The notes below the pieces were generated by a model. It ran no database searches, was not told the origin of the DNA, and saw nothing but the letters and a program-made list of their open reading frames with translations. Below, one piece after another: positions 41,977 through 50,978 of a stretch of DNA of 64,000 bases. The DNA is from CAYRWR01 sp964428015 (GTDB lineage: Bacteria > Spirochaetota > Brevinematia > Brevinematales > CAYRWR01): NCBI GenBank assembly GCA_964428015.1, contig CAYRWR010000014.1, forward strand, positions 1-64,000, read 5' to 3'. Both the position numbers and the translations under genes were made by a program. Each line of letters opens with the position of its first letter. The first letter of the stretch is position 1.

Positions 41977-42734
41977 AGAGGATTGCGGGATCGGGGCTGT
42001 ATCTTTTTCTTGGCTTTTTCCAGATGGTCCAGGATCTCTGGGTGATTGGGCAGCAGCTCAAAAGCCTGTTGGAGCTGTTTGACCGCGCTGTTATAATCCT
42101 GCCCGGCAAAATAGGCCCAGCCCAGACTGTCATGGTAGGCGGCAGAATTGGGGTCCAGGGCTACTGCCTTACGGCCTTCCACCAGGGCTTCTCCCACATT
42201 GATGCCGATCTCAGAATAGGTAAAACACAGATTGTTATGTGCTGAAGCATTATTGGGGTCGAGTTCGATAGCTTTTTTAAAATTCCGGATAGCCTCATCA
42301 AAACGTTTCAGTAAATAGTAGACATATCCCAGAGCGGAATGTGCCATACTACTCTGGGGATTGGCCTCCAGGGCCTGTTTAAATGATTTCTCGGCGCGGT
42401 CAAATTCTTCCGATTCGGTATAGATCAGGCCCTGCAGCATATTGACCTGAACCAATTGGATGATATTGAGCTGGTTGGACTTGCCCAGGGGAATCATGGT
42501 CTTGAGGGCCAGAGGGACATCTCCCATATTCATATAACATATAGAAAGATAATAATCCACCACATGAAAGTTAGGAAATTTTTCTTTGATTTCTTTTAGA
42601 ATGTCCAGAGCGGTATCAAATTTAGCACGGGGCAGATAGATGTCAGTTACCGGGTGGAGTTTGGATTTGAGTTCGCGGGGGAGTTTCAGTCCGGGGCCTT
42701 TGCCCTCAGGACTGGGTGTAGTAGATTTCTTCAT
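41973..42734 (-). CDS. Tetratricopeptide repeat protein
   Basis: 253 aa. After a basic, proline-rich N-terminus there are about five TPR units, including FDRAEKSFKQALEANPQSSM, GYVYYLLKRFDEAIRNFKKA and SLGWAYFAGQDYNSAVKQLQ, with conserved W/L/G/Y/A/F positions. No signal peptide or TM segment. It overlaps the upstream exported-protein gene by 29 bp, an unusually long same-strand overlap. It is the last gene in the 44395-41973 operon. It is likely an interaction module. Confidence 0.83.
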   Translation of the reverse strand: MKKSTTPSPEGKGPGLKLPRELKSKLHPVTDIYLPRAKFDTALDILKEIKEKFPNFHVVDYYLSICYMNMGDVPLALKTMIPLGKSNQLNIIQLVQVNMLQGLIYTESEEFDRAEKSFKQALEANPQSSMAHSALGYVYYLLKRFDEAIRNFKKAIELDPNNASAHNNLCFTYSEIGINVGEALVEGRKAVALDPNSAAYHDSLGWAYFAGQDYNSAVKQLQQAFELLPNHPEILDHLEKAKKKIQPRSRNPL

Positions 42735-43278
42735 CTGACTTGATAGCTATGATCCCGGCTCCCTGTGCCAGGTACAGCTGAATCTTTCTATCATTCATAG
42801 TAAGTTCCACCTGAAGGACACCAGACCAGGTCTTTCCCCCGATCTGCCGGCTGTACCACTGATCCACATATTTCATGGAGATACCTTCGCCGATATTGAT
42901 CACAGTCCCATTGCGGGGATTATTGTTGAAGAGTATTACGTCATCGGTAATAGAGCGGTAATAGATACCGTCATGGATAGCTACCAGGTAAAAGTCACCG
43001 GTATCTGAGACACGGAAACGGAAACGGTAATTCAGAACCGTATCTCCCTGAGTCCAGGCCATATCCCAGTTTACAAAGACATGCCCCATTTCCTTGGCTT
43101 CTTCAGGTATCTCGATTTTACTTTTAAAAGCTATCTGACTTCCGGATTTGGAAACCAGTTGAAAATTAAAATCCGTCTTTATAGGAAAATATTTAGAGAA
43201 AGGCAAAGACACGCTATAGAGAGGAACCGCCACAGTGAGCAGGAGTAAAAACCAGATTCTGCGCATCTTAGATATCAT
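42706..43278 (-). CDS. Exported protein of unknown function
   Basis: 190 aa. Either ATG 43278 or ATG 43266 could start it; the second gives a cleaner signal peptide (MRRIWFLLLLTVAVPLYS). The mature protein is a beta-rich domain with QLVSKSGSQIAFKSKIEI, VFVNWDMAWTQGDTVLNYRF and LAQGAGIIAIKSDEEIYY. I do not recognise a family. It sits between two TPR genes and overlaps both (11 bp with the upstream, 29 bp with the downstream gene), so the three are probably coupled in translation. Confidence 0.72.
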   Translation of the reverse strand: MISKMRRIWFLLLLTVAVPLYSVSLPFSKYFPIKTDFNFQLVSKSGSQIAFKSKIEIPEEAKEMGHVFVNWDMAWTQGDTVLNYRFRFRVSDTGDFYLVAIHDGIYYRSITDDVILFNNNPRNGTVINIGEGISMKYVDQWYSRQIGGKTWSGVLQVELTMNDRKIQLYLAQGAGIIAIKSDEEIYYTQS

Positions 43279-44395
43279 CCAGTTCTTCTATCTCATTCTG
43301 GAAATTCTCAATGGTTGAGGAAGCCAGGCGGGAAGTAAATTCCTTTTTGTCTTTGAAGATACCTTTGTACTCCTCATAGAGATCCATGGCTTTCTGGTTT
43401 TTACCGGAGTCATCATAGATGCGTGCCAGCAGCAATACCACGCGGGCATCATTGGGGAATTTACTGAGGTAGTCCAGACTCATGGCCACAGCCTTGTCAT
43501 AGGTTTTTTCTTCCAGGTAGATACGTATCATTCCAATGATAGCATATTTATTAAAGCTGTGCTCTAAAACGCCTTTGTAGGCTTCTTCCGCTTCTTTGAG
43601 CTTGCCTACCCTCACGTAGCTGTCGCCCAGACGGGTAAGGATGCGTTCGTTATCTGGTTCGTTGCGCAGGATCTTCTTCCAGTACTTGATGGAATCCTTG
43701 TAACGTCCCTTGCCGCGCAGGCTGTCGGCTATACCATAGAGGGCGTAAAAATTATTACGGTCTATCTCCAGGGCTTTCTGGTAATAGTCGATGGCTTTAT
43801 CAAACTGCTTCCAAATACGGTAGATATTACCCACCATGGTCAGGATGTTGATAAAACGGGGGTTTACTTCCAGTAGTTTCTTCCAGTAGTCCAAAGCCCG
43901 GTTGTATTTTTTATTCTTGTAGTATAGATCCCCGATACCCATTAGGGCGAATTTGTTGCGGGGATTGATATCCAGGGCCATAAGATAATATTTTTCAGCG
44001 TTATCAAAATCGAATTTTTTGCGATAGGCATCCCCTACCCGGGTCATGATCAGGTAATCCTGAGGATCTATTTCCAGAACCTTGATCCAGTAATCCATAG
44101 CACGGTTCCAGTTTTTAAGCCCGCGGTAGGCATCTGCCATACCGGTAAGTGCTTTACGGCGATTGGGGTCTTTAGACAGGCTGGTCTCATAAAAAGGAAT
44201 GGCGTCTTCAAAGAAAAGCTGTTCACGCAGACAGTCACCCATACCTTCCAGCGCGTCCAGGTATTCCACATGGTCCTGATCACCCTGTTCCTTAATGGTA
44301 TCTATGATATCTTTATAAACCGCTTCCGCGTCTTCATATTCTTCTTCTTTGAGAAGGGACTGAGCTTTATCGAGTAGATCCCTGATACTGTCCAT
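43268..44395 (-). CDS. Tetratricopeptide repeat protein
   Basis: 375 aa made of nine to ten 34-residue TPR units with unusually regular spacing (PQDYLIMTRVGDAYRKKFDF, NKFALMGIGDLYYKNKKYNR, NFYALYGIADSLRGKGRYKD). No signal peptide. Such proteins are cytoplasmic scaffolds. It leads the operon with the exported protein and second TPR gene and has a strong promoter. The last 25 residues are acidic and non-repeat (NFQNEIEELDDI). Confidence 0.87.
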   Translation of the reverse strand: MDSIRDLLDKAQSLLKEEEYEDAEAVYKDIIDTIKEQGDQDHVEYLDALEGMGDCLREQLFFEDAIPFYETSLSKDPNRRKALTGMADAYRGLKNWNRAMDYWIKVLEIDPQDYLIMTRVGDAYRKKFDFDNAEKYYLMALDINPRNKFALMGIGDLYYKNKKYNRALDYWKKLLEVNPRFINILTMVGNIYRIWKQFDKAIDYYQKALEIDRNNFYALYGIADSLRGKGRYKDSIKYWKKILRNEPDNERILTRLGDSYVRVGKLKEAEEAYKGVLEHSFNKYAIIGMIRIYLEEKTYDKAVAMSLDYLSKFPNDARVVLLLARIYDDSGKNQKAMDLYEEYKGIFKDKKEFTSRLASSTIENFQNEIEELDDI

Positions 44396-44430
44396 CCTGA
44401 TTCCTTATCTGGGTATTTTCACTAAACTTA

Positions 44431-44459
44431 AATATAGCCTATATTTGCTAAAAAGTCAA
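44431..44459 (-). promoter_or_regulatory. Promoter of the TPR operon
   Basis: On the minus strand TTGACT (44459-44454), 17-bp spacer, TATATT (44436-44431), 36 bp before the ATG at 44395. Confidence 0.7.
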
Positions 44460-44496
44460 ACATGCCCGATAGTCATATTACAAATTTCCAGCCCTA

Positions 44497-46962
44497 TCAT
44501 TCTTCAAACTGGTGTACAGCCAGATTGAATTTATCAGCCAGCCGGATCAATAGACTGTGTTCTTCCGTGCGCATACGGCGTTTTCCCTGCTGATGACTTA
44601 TCAGCCTGTCATACATGGCATCCTGAATCTCTGACTTTTCAAAATCCAGGCCCGCCAGATTGGCGAAGTCTATCAGATGATCCAGCTTGTCTATCTCCTT
44701 TTTGTCCAACTGCTCCACCACGGAATGGATGCGCAGGGATACTTCCCTCTGCAGTAAGGGAGCTATCTCGGTAACATCGATCTCCAGGTCTGAACTCCGC
44801 GCTGATAATATGACTCTGATCAGGTCGGAAAAGTCATATTTATCTATGCCTTTTTCCAGCATATGGTTCATTTCCTGGATAATATGATTGGACAGCAGAT
44901 TCCGGATGGACAGAATATCCTGGGTATCCATAGACACCTGCCAGTCCCGGTAATTTTTCAGTATGGACAGGAATTCTTCCACATCCAGCTGCGCTTCACT
45001 GACCTGACGGTGCAGCTCACTGAGACGCGGTGCACTGACGTCCTGCAGTATAGAGCGGCGTACCTCATATTTCATGTCCAGAATATGGAAGGACTCCCTG
45101 AACCAGTCCCTGAGCTCACGGTTCACGGCTCGCAGATTGTCCTGCCGGCATACCTTATCCAGATAAGTGAGTAGACTCTCATCAATATAGGACTTGATAA
45201 AACTGGTGTATTCCTGTCCGGCAGAGATGATATAAGCCAGGTAAGCATCCTGCTGGCCAGTCAGCCGGTCTTTCAGCTCCAGCTGGAATTTATGGACAGA
45301 CCACTCGGTGTGTGTGATCCTGTCGGCTTTAGTGACCTTAAGGGCATGGCCGTACATATATTGTGTTTTACCCGTGGAGACATCCTGATTGCGTAAGATT
45401 TTCTCCAGTAGGAACTGGTTGATAACCCGGCGGCTGTCAAACTGGTGGGCCCAGACCATATCCTCAAATATCCTGCGTCCGTTCACAAAGGCCGGGATAT
45501 TGGACACTGCTTTTTCCAGAATGTGCAGGAATTTTTCTCGGGTATCGGAGGGCAGCATATCTTCCACCAGATCCAGAACCCGGGCGGCATAACGCATATC
45601 CTGCACTGTCTCTATCCCGGAAATCTCGGAGAAAAACCAGCCGCAGGAGGTATACATAAGCATAGCCTGGCGCAGAGCCTCCATGATCCTTATGATGAGG
45701 AGCCTGTCCTGATCACCCGGTGTTTTTCTGAGATGAGATTTAAGCCAGGCGGCCAGTGCCTCTTCCCTAGCCTTCATGTCGGGGGCGGCGGCTACCTCGA
45801 TATAATCATTCCGGGCCTTCCAGACATCATGAAGCCAGGGTCTGAGCTCCTCCCCGGCCAGGCGGTGGACGCGGTCACGCAGCAGGTCAAAAGCCTGACG
45901 CAGAGGATGGCGCCACTGCTGTTTCCAGTCCGGAGCACCCCCGGTCTGACAGCCGCAGTCTTCAAACCAGCGTCCTACTCCATGGGCGCAGCTCCAGGCA
46001 GTACCCAGGCCATTGTTGCCTTCCTTGAGTCTGACTCTGTCCCGGGGGGGATTATGAGCCAGAAAATGCCCGTAATTACCGAAGAAGAAATCCTCCCTCT
46101 CCCGGTTTTCATAGATGAGCCGGGCCAGGCACATATCGCCGAAGGGCTCATGGTGGCCGTAGCTCTCTCCATCAGTAGCTACATTTATCATAGGGGGTGC
46201 CTGATCGGGATGGTCATGAGCCAGTAGCTCACCCCGTAGATGATCAACATTAAACAAAAGATGTTCAAAGGACAGTTTGGAAGCGATATCCCCGTAATAG
46301 AAAAACACTGCCAGTTGGCCGGCAGGTGTCTCCAGGCGATATGCCCGGGAAGGATCGATGTTATTGTGACTGACATCGGTCCACTCTTCCTGCCCCTCAT
46401 ACTGCACTGCCTGTGCCTGAGTGGGAGCCAGGATGATATATTTCACCCCCTGCTCTATCAGGACCTCCACGGTTCGGTCATTAACGGCGGTCTCTGCCAG
46501 CCAGATCCCTTCACTGCGCCGTCCATAGGTCTTTTCAAAATGGCGCAGTCCCCATACGATCTGGGTGGTCTTGTCGGCGTCAGTAGCCAGAGGCAGGATG
46601 ATATGATTGTACACCTGGGCGATGGCATTGCCGTGACCCTCCAGGCGTTGCGCGGAATGCCGGTCTGCCTCCACTATCCTCTCCAGGGTACGGGGATCAT
46701 GCCGCAGCAGCCAATCCACCAGAGTGGGACCGAAATTAAAGCTGATGTGTTCGTAATTATTGAGGATAGCCTGGATGCGTCCGAAGCTGTCGATGACACG
46801 GCTGGCGGCATTGGCGGCATAGCACTCCCGGTTGATACGCTCATTCCAGTCATGAAAGGGCGCGGCGGAGTCCTGGGTCTCGATCTCGTCGGTCCAGGGA
46901 TCCTCGCGGGGAGGCTGATAAAAATGGCCGTGAAGTATCAGATAATTCCTTCTATTTTCCAT
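44497..46962 (-). CDS. Glycoside hydrolase family 57 protein with DUF3536
   Basis: 821 aa from ATG 46962 (AAGGA 10 bp upstream; the longer frame lacks an SD). The N-terminal GH57 (beta/alpha)7 domain has the HGHFYQPPRE His motif, NFGPTL, the nucleophile-type Glu in GIWLAETAVN and the Asp of VATDGESYGHHEPFGD. The remainder is the DUF3536 region, helical and rich in R, D, E and L. Family 57 enzymes act on alpha-glucans (amylases, branching enzymes). In this subfamily the product is not known to me. It is cytoplasmic, with no signal peptide. A TPR operon lies downstream and a 440-bp structured gap upstream. Confidence 0.9.
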   Translation of the reverse strand: MENRRNYLILHGHFYQPPREDPWTDEIETQDSAAPFHDWNERINRECYAANAASRVIDSFGRIQAILNNYEHISFNFGPTLVDWLLRHDPRTLERIVEADRHSAQRLEGHGNAIAQVYNHIILPLATDADKTTQIVWGLRHFEKTYGRRSEGIWLAETAVNDRTVEVLIEQGVKYIILAPTQAQAVQYEGQEEWTDVSHNNIDPSRAYRLETPAGQLAVFFYYGDIASKLSFEHLLFNVDHLRGELLAHDHPDQAPPMINVATDGESYGHHEPFGDMCLARLIYENREREDFFFGNYGHFLAHNPPRDRVRLKEGNNGLGTAWSCAHGVGRWFEDCGCQTGGAPDWKQQWRHPLRQAFDLLRDRVHRLAGEELRPWLHDVWKARNDYIEVAAAPDMKAREEALAAWLKSHLRKTPGDQDRLLIIRIMEALRQAMLMYTSCGWFFSEISGIETVQDMRYAARVLDLVEDMLPSDTREKFLHILEKAVSNIPAFVNGRRIFEDMVWAHQFDSRRVINQFLLEKILRNQDVSTGKTQYMYGHALKVTKADRITHTEWSVHKFQLELKDRLTGQQDAYLAYIISAGQEYTSFIKSYIDESLLTYLDKVCRQDNLRAVNRELRDWFRESFHILDMKYEVRRSILQDVSAPRLSELHRQVSEAQLDVEEFLSILKNYRDWQVSMDTQDILSIRNLLSNHIIQEMNHMLEKGIDKYDFSDLIRVILSARSSDLEIDVTEIAPLLQREVSLRIHSVVEQLDKKEIDKLDHLIDFANLAGLDFEKSEIQDAMYDRLISHQQGKRRMRTEEHSLLIRLADKFNLAVHQFEE

Positions 46963-46996
46963 GTCGTTTTTCCTTGTAGTCAATATCGTACCCGAG

Positions 46997-47025
46997 AGTG
47001 TAGTAAAATTTCAGGGAAAAGTCAA
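46997..47025 (-). promoter_or_regulatory. Promoter of the GH57/DUF3536 gene
   Basis: On the minus strand TTGACT (47025-47020), 17-bp spacer, TACACT (47002-46997), 35 bp before the ATG. Confidence 0.5.
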
Positions 47026-47029
47026 TAGA

Positions 47030-47300
47030 CGCGGGTAGCTCTACCGGGTAGTAAATTTATCCCCTCGACCTGAGGCGGAGTCCACTCTGAATCCCCGGTT
47101 TTCCCCCCTGAGGAGGCGTCCTGAGGGCCGCGGGGAGTAGCGGGAGTAGCTACTCCGGTCTGGTGATCCCTTCTCACAGGAGCTGTAGAGTGAGCGTATC
47201 CCTGTTTATCTTGGTAAGAGGCGAAATCCCGAGCGGTTGGGCGGTACCTGATTGTCAACGCTCCGCGGTGCTTCGGAGAGAAGTAATGGATGATGAAGTT
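47030..47300. other. GC-rich intergenic block with several short hairpins
   Basis: In the divergent 438-bp gap, this stretch is clearly GC-richer than its surroundings. It has palindromes GGAGTAGCTACTCC (47143-47156), GGTAG-CT-CTACC near 47034-47045 and AGGA/TCCT stems near 47111. A minus-strand frame is open across it (94 codons), but its composition (P, G, T, R) and lack of SD argue against a real protein. It may be a structured RNA, a repeat copy or a decayed gene. Confidence 0.35.
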
Positions 47301-47354
47301 TTTCAAAAAAAAGATGTCTTCTGACTAAAGATTGAATATATCCAACCTTTTTAA

Positions 47355-47383
47355 TTGACGGTAAACTTATTAATAAGTAAAAT
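47355..47383 (+). promoter_or_regulatory. Promoter of the retropepsin-like gene
   Basis: TTGACG (47355-47360), 17-bp spacer, TAAAAT (47378-47383). Transcription would begin close to 47390, on the SD, giving a very short leader. Confidence 0.65.
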
Positions 47384-47400
47384 AATTACAGGAGGTCAGA

Positions 47401-47781
47401 ATGGGATTAGTACACGCTGAAATTATACTTAAAAACCCCAGAAAACCGGAACTGGAACCAGTTAAAGTTCTAACCCTGGTGGATAGCGGAGCAGTTCATT
47501 TATGTATTCCCGAGCATATCATGCTTCAATTAGAACTGGAAGAATCGGATAAAAAAGCCGTATTATTAGCTGATGGCAGTGAAAAATTAGTACCCTATGT
47601 AGGTCCTATAGAAATACGATATAAAAACAGAGTCGGATTTTCCGGAGCACTGGTGCTGGGGGATCAAACACTGTTAGGGGCTATACCTATGGAAGATATG
47701 GATCTGGTCATCATACCTCGGACCAGAAGTCTGGATATCAATCCTGCCAGTCCCAATATTGCCAGTTCAATTGCCAAGTAG
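47401..47781 (+). CDS. Clan AA aspartic protease-like (retropepsin fold) protein
   Basis: 126 aa, one retropepsin-size domain. The hallmark VDSGAVHLCIP (D-S-G-A, catalytic Asp at about residue 29) lies after a beta strand. The flap-like middle follows (VLLADGSEKLVPYVGPIEI), and the second hydrophobic-hydrophobic-Gly and C-terminal signature is LLGAIPMEDMDLVIIPRTRS. A single copy means it must dimerise to form a protease. AF_0612-like family members occur as solitary genes in bacteria and archaea with unknown substrates. A perfect AGGAGG SD lies 5 bp before the ATG. Confidence 0.85.
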   Translation: MGLVHAEIILKNPRKPELEPVKVLTLVDSGAVHLCIPEHIMLQLELEESDKKAVLLADGSEKLVPYVGPIEIRYKNRVGFSGALVLGDQTLLGAIPMEDMDLVIIPRTRSLDINPASPNIASSIAK

Positions 47782-47836
47782 CTTTCATTTTCACATATTC
47801 AGGGATTTCAGTCTGATTCATGTTTGTTGTTTCTGA

Positions 47837-48235
47837 CTATCTCAGGCACATAGCGGTGAGGCCGTTGATATTGGTGCGGAATCCGAATTTTTCGTAGAAT
47901 TTCACATTGCCGGGTGTGGCTACCAGAGTGGGTTTGAGGTCGTTCTCCTGCAGGATCTCCATCAGGGCTGTCATGATCCGGCTGCCGATACCCTGGTGGC
48001 GAAAATCAGGGTGCACAATCAGACGCATGATATAGGCGTGCAGTATCCCGTCAGATATGACATGGACAAAACCGATGAGTCTGCCCCCCGCATCCCGGGC
48101 AGTAAGACAGCACCAGGAACGGGTAATGGCACTTTCCAGTTTCTCTACCGGACTGACTTCCCAGTGGTTGGTCTTCAATAATTCGTTGAGCTCCACCGCA
48201 GAGAGTTTACCATCCCGTACTATTGAAACCTGCAT
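47837..48235 (-). CDS. GNAT-family N-acetyltransferase
   Basis: 132 aa GCN5 fold. It has GGRLIGFVHVISDGILHAYI, the acetyl-CoA loop in RLIVHPDFRHQGIGSRIMTA (Q/R-x-x-G-x-G/A), and ATPGNVKFYEKFGFR with the C-terminal FGF. The acceptor is unknown. It is followed by a related GNAT gene just upstream on the same strand (43 bp away), so the two may be co-transcribed or an old duplication. Confidence 0.9.
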   Translation of the reverse strand: MQVSIVRDGKLSAVELNELLKTNHWEVSPVEKLESAITRSWCCLTARDAGGRLIGFVHVISDGILHAYIMRLIVHPDFRHQGIGSRIMTALMEILQENDLKPTLVATPGNVKFYEKFGFRTNINGLTAMCLR

Positions 48236-48277
48236 ATAGTTTCCTTGTTTTAAAATATTCCCTTGCTCTAAATATAA

Positions 48278-48703
48278 TCAGCGCGAAGGCCTGTCATTCC
48301 TGATCTCGAGCCAACCTTCGGGATGTCCCAGGGGTTTAAAGCCCAGCTTCTGGTAGACTCCATGTGCATCTTGAGTGATCAGTACCCATTGATAGACATC
48401 CCGCAATGAAGTGTGATCAAGTATCTCCCTGACCAGAGCCTGACCTATCCCCTGCCGCCGGTAGTCTTCTACTACATAGACATCCATGATATAACCAAAG
48501 CGGGTCTTGTCGGATATAGTGCGTGCAAAGCCGATCTGCAGCCCGGCATCAGTAAAGGCCCCAACTACTAGAGCAGAATTCAAAGCACCTTTTCTGACTT
48601 CATCCAGACCAATCCCGGGAACCCAGTAGGAGCAAGACAGCATCTCTGTGACTCTCTCAAAGTCCATGTTTTCTATTCCGGTTTTGTAGGTGATTTCAGG
48701 CAT
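48278..48703 (-). CDS. GNAT-family N-acetyltransferase
   Basis: 141 aa from ATG 48703 (AAGGAG six bases before it). The frame is open for another 20 codons without an SD. The core reads GFARTISDKTRFGYIMDVYV, then EDYRRQGIGQALVREIL with the acetyl-CoA loop, then DAHGVYQKLGFKPL. It belongs to the same superfamily as the gene downstream but to a different subgroup. The xxTRFGYIMDVYV phrase is common in small environmental GNATs whose substrates are unknown. Confidence 0.9.
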   Translation of the reverse strand: MPEITYKTGIENMDFERVTEMLSCSYWVPGIGLDEVRKGALNSALVVGAFTDAGLQIGFARTISDKTRFGYIMDVYVVEDYRRQGIGQALVREILDHTSLRDVYQWVLITQDAHGVYQKLGFKPLGHPEGWLEIRNDRPSR

Positions 48704-48891
48704 AATCCGCTCCTTTTGGGGATAATATAGAGTATTCCCGCCCGCTCCGGCAGAAAGACACAATCCCAGGCCCTAGAATTATACCCTCAGGGAACATAAT
48801 ATTCCATTTTTTACTGAAAACCATACCCTGGATATACTACACTCAAATCACACAGTTTTGGAGACCTTTTAAAAATTGACGCCTCATAAAA

Positions 48892-48919
48892 TTGTCCTTT
48901 TGCATCAGTATGTTATGAT
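48892..48919 (+). promoter_or_regulatory. Promoter of the 236-aa lipoprotein gene
   Basis: TTGTCC (48892-48897), 16-bp spacer, TATGAT (48914-48919), about 28 bp before the ATG. Confidence 0.5.
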
Positions 48920-48947
48920 ATGCTGGAATGAAAGGATGGAGTGAAAT

Positions 48948-49658
48948 ATGAAAAAATTTATACTGATTTTTCTGCTGGGACTGTCACTGTACCGCTGCAG
49001 CACCAGCGATGCGGTTTTACTGGAGGATAATCTCAGCCTGCGGTATCAGGCTGCAGTCCTGGACGCTTCGGTAGCCGAACCGATAGAGATTTCACGAAAT
49101 CTGACTCCCATCAACAACTATAATCAGGATCTCAACCGGGATGAAAAGGGGCGTGTACTCGTCCTCACCTGGACCTCCTGGAGTGGATATGATACTCTGG
49201 TAGGTCAGGAAACGACTACGGGAGTGGATGTGTGGGTGACTGTAGTGCCCCATCTCAGGGATTTCTACCACCGGCTCAGTTACTCAAGGGACAAAAAAGT
49301 ACTCCGTCTGGAACAGCTCCTGGGTCTGCCGCCCCATTCCGGAAAAGACCGCTTTGTGGAGATATGGGTGCACCCCGATAACCTGTTCCGACCCTCACCC
49401 GATCCGGGTATATCGGATAGTGAAGCAGAACTGGCCTTCCCCACCCTGCTGGGTCAGGAAGTGGTCTCACCCGAATACAAAGTCTGGTTTGAAAACCTGA
49501 AGGCTTCCTCTTATGGGGAAAAAGGCTACCCCTGGACCCGTCTGGGGTATACCTACGACTGGGGCAGCACCCGGACAGAAATCGGCCTCAGTGAATTCAT
49601 CATCAAAAAAGGGTCAAAGGTCATCATACATTCCGTGACCAGGAATGAAGAATATTGA
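48948..49658 (+). CDS. Putative lipoprotein of unknown function
   Basis: 236 aa. The signal peptide ends in LYRC (Cys at about residue 17), a loose spirochaete-style lipobox. The mature part holds conserved-looking stretches LTPINNYNQDLNRDEKGRVL, VLTWTSWSGYDTLVGQ, VWVTVVPHLRDF and GYPWTRLGYTYDWG. These recall an uncharacterised family of secreted or cytoplasmic proteins seen in several bacteria, but I do not know a function. A good SD (AAAGGATGGAG) precedes the ATG. Confidence 0.7.
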   Translation: MKKFILIFLLGLSLYRCSTSDAVLLEDNLSLRYQAAVLDASVAEPIEISRNLTPINNYNQDLNRDEKGRVLVLTWTSWSGYDTLVGQETTTGVDVWVTVVPHLRDFYHRLSYSRDKKVLRLEQLLGLPPHSGKDRFVEIWVHPDNLFRPSPDPGISDSEAELAFPTLLGQEVVSPEYKVWFENLKASSYGEKGYPWTRLGYTYDWGSTRTEIGLSEFIIKKGSKVIIHSVTRNEEY

Positions 49659-49700
49659 CGCAAAAATCTGAGTAAAGTATGTCTTAGAGGGAATATAGGA

Positions 49701-50741
49701 ATGAAATCAACCAGATTAATTTTGTTTTTGTTGTTTACCCTTAATCTTAATATCAGTTTTGGCGCAGACCCGGCCCATTTTCCGGATATGGAATTATATA
49801 AAAAACCATACACAGTAAATTCAGGATGGATATGGATCACGTTATATCAGGACAAAAATGGCTTAGTGCGTGCAATAGAATGCAGCGGTGACTATCCTGA
49901 AGGCGCTCAATACTGCAGAGAATATTTTGATAGTGGCGGCAATGTAAACCGTATATTATGGGACCTGGGACAGTTGGATGAAGAATATTTCGGTTACGCG
50001 CTTTTTCAGGAAGGAAAAAGAGTAAAAACTTCCAGCAGGCTTTCTCAGCCTGATTATAGTGATGGGAAGTGTACCTATAAAATCAGAGAAAATGTTTTTA
50101 ACAGGGAAGGTTTATTTTTGTCAGTAAATGAAGTTTGGCAATATATGAAAAAGTGTCATGAAATTAACGGTTATATATATCTGGATTGGATCGATAGCAG
50201 CGACTACTCCGAAATAGAAGACGGGGATCAGGTGATGGTATGCCAGCCGGAAGTGGCTGTGCACCAAAAAGCTGATAATCAAAGCGCGATCATAGATACC
50301 CTCAGCATGTGGGATACTCAAATATTAAGTACTAGCAGCAATTATAATGGCGAGTATTTCCAGGTAAAGTATACAAAAAAAGGGAAGAAAAAATCCGGAT
50401 GGATATCGAATGAGTATCTGAAAAAAATTGATCCTGAAAGAATCTCCGCAGGCCGCTTTCAACCACCCTTACCCGGTTACTGGACCCGGATCAATGCACT
50501 GGATGTCTCTCTACGCGAAAGTCCAAGCACACAATCTCCCCGTTTAGCTCTCCTCAATATTGATAATCAACTGGAAGTGACTGCGGCAGGAAAAACGGAA
50601 ACCATCAGTCCCTGGGGCTCCTTTCCCTGGTATCAGGTCCGATATGTCAAAACATGGGATTCCGAGAATAATCCTGAGTATGTGACCGGCTGGGTTTTCG
50701 GGGCTTTTCTGGAGCCCATTTTTGTGGAAAACAAAAAATAA
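49701..50741 (+). CDS. Exported protein with two C-terminal bacterial SH3 domains
   Basis: 346 aa. A signal peptide (cleavage near SFG-AD, no lipobox) is followed by an N-terminal domain of about 150 residues resembling a beta-propeller or DUF-type module (GLVRAIECSGDYPEGAQYCR). Two SH3b-like units follow: DGDQVMVCQPEVAVHQKADN to GWISNEYLKK and RINALDVSLRESPSTQSPRL to GWVFGAFLEP. SH3b domains often bind cell-wall peptides. It is likely periplasmic or on the surface. It starts 42 bp after the preceding lipoprotein gene and may be co-transcribed. Confidence 0.8.
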   Translation: MKSTRLILFLLFTLNLNISFGADPAHFPDMELYKKPYTVNSGWIWITLYQDKNGLVRAIECSGDYPEGAQYCREYFDSGGNVNRILWDLGQLDEEYFGYALFQEGKRVKTSSRLSQPDYSDGKCTYKIRENVFNREGLFLSVNEVWQYMKKCHEINGYIYLDWIDSSDYSEIEDGDQVMVCQPEVAVHQKADNQSAIIDTLSMWDTQILSTSSNYNGEYFQVKYTKKGKKKSGWISNEYLKKIDPERISAGRFQPPLPGYWTRINALDVSLRESPSTQSPRLALLNIDNQLEVTAAGKTETISPWGSFPWYQVRYVKTWDSENNPEYVTGWVFGAFLEPIFVENKK

Positions 50742-50978
50742 ATCAGATAACTTGAATAATGATATACCTTTGCTTTGCATCTTCTTAAAAAAACTTATCT
50801 CTTGTTTTTTAGAGTAAATTCCTTTTCCTGTTCTCCATATTACAACTGATTATAAGTATTTAAATTGATGCTAATCAAATACCACGACAAAATAGATGTC
50901 ATAATATAAGCATTTAAGCACATTTCATAATGTGTTGACGGCGGCATCGTCCCAGCTCAATTCTGGACTGTCCTTTAA

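Noticed and set aside
47022..47306. 94-codon minus-strand frame in the divergent gap
   Set aside because: No SD, composition rich in P, G, T and R, and it lies over short palindromes. It is more likely non-coding.
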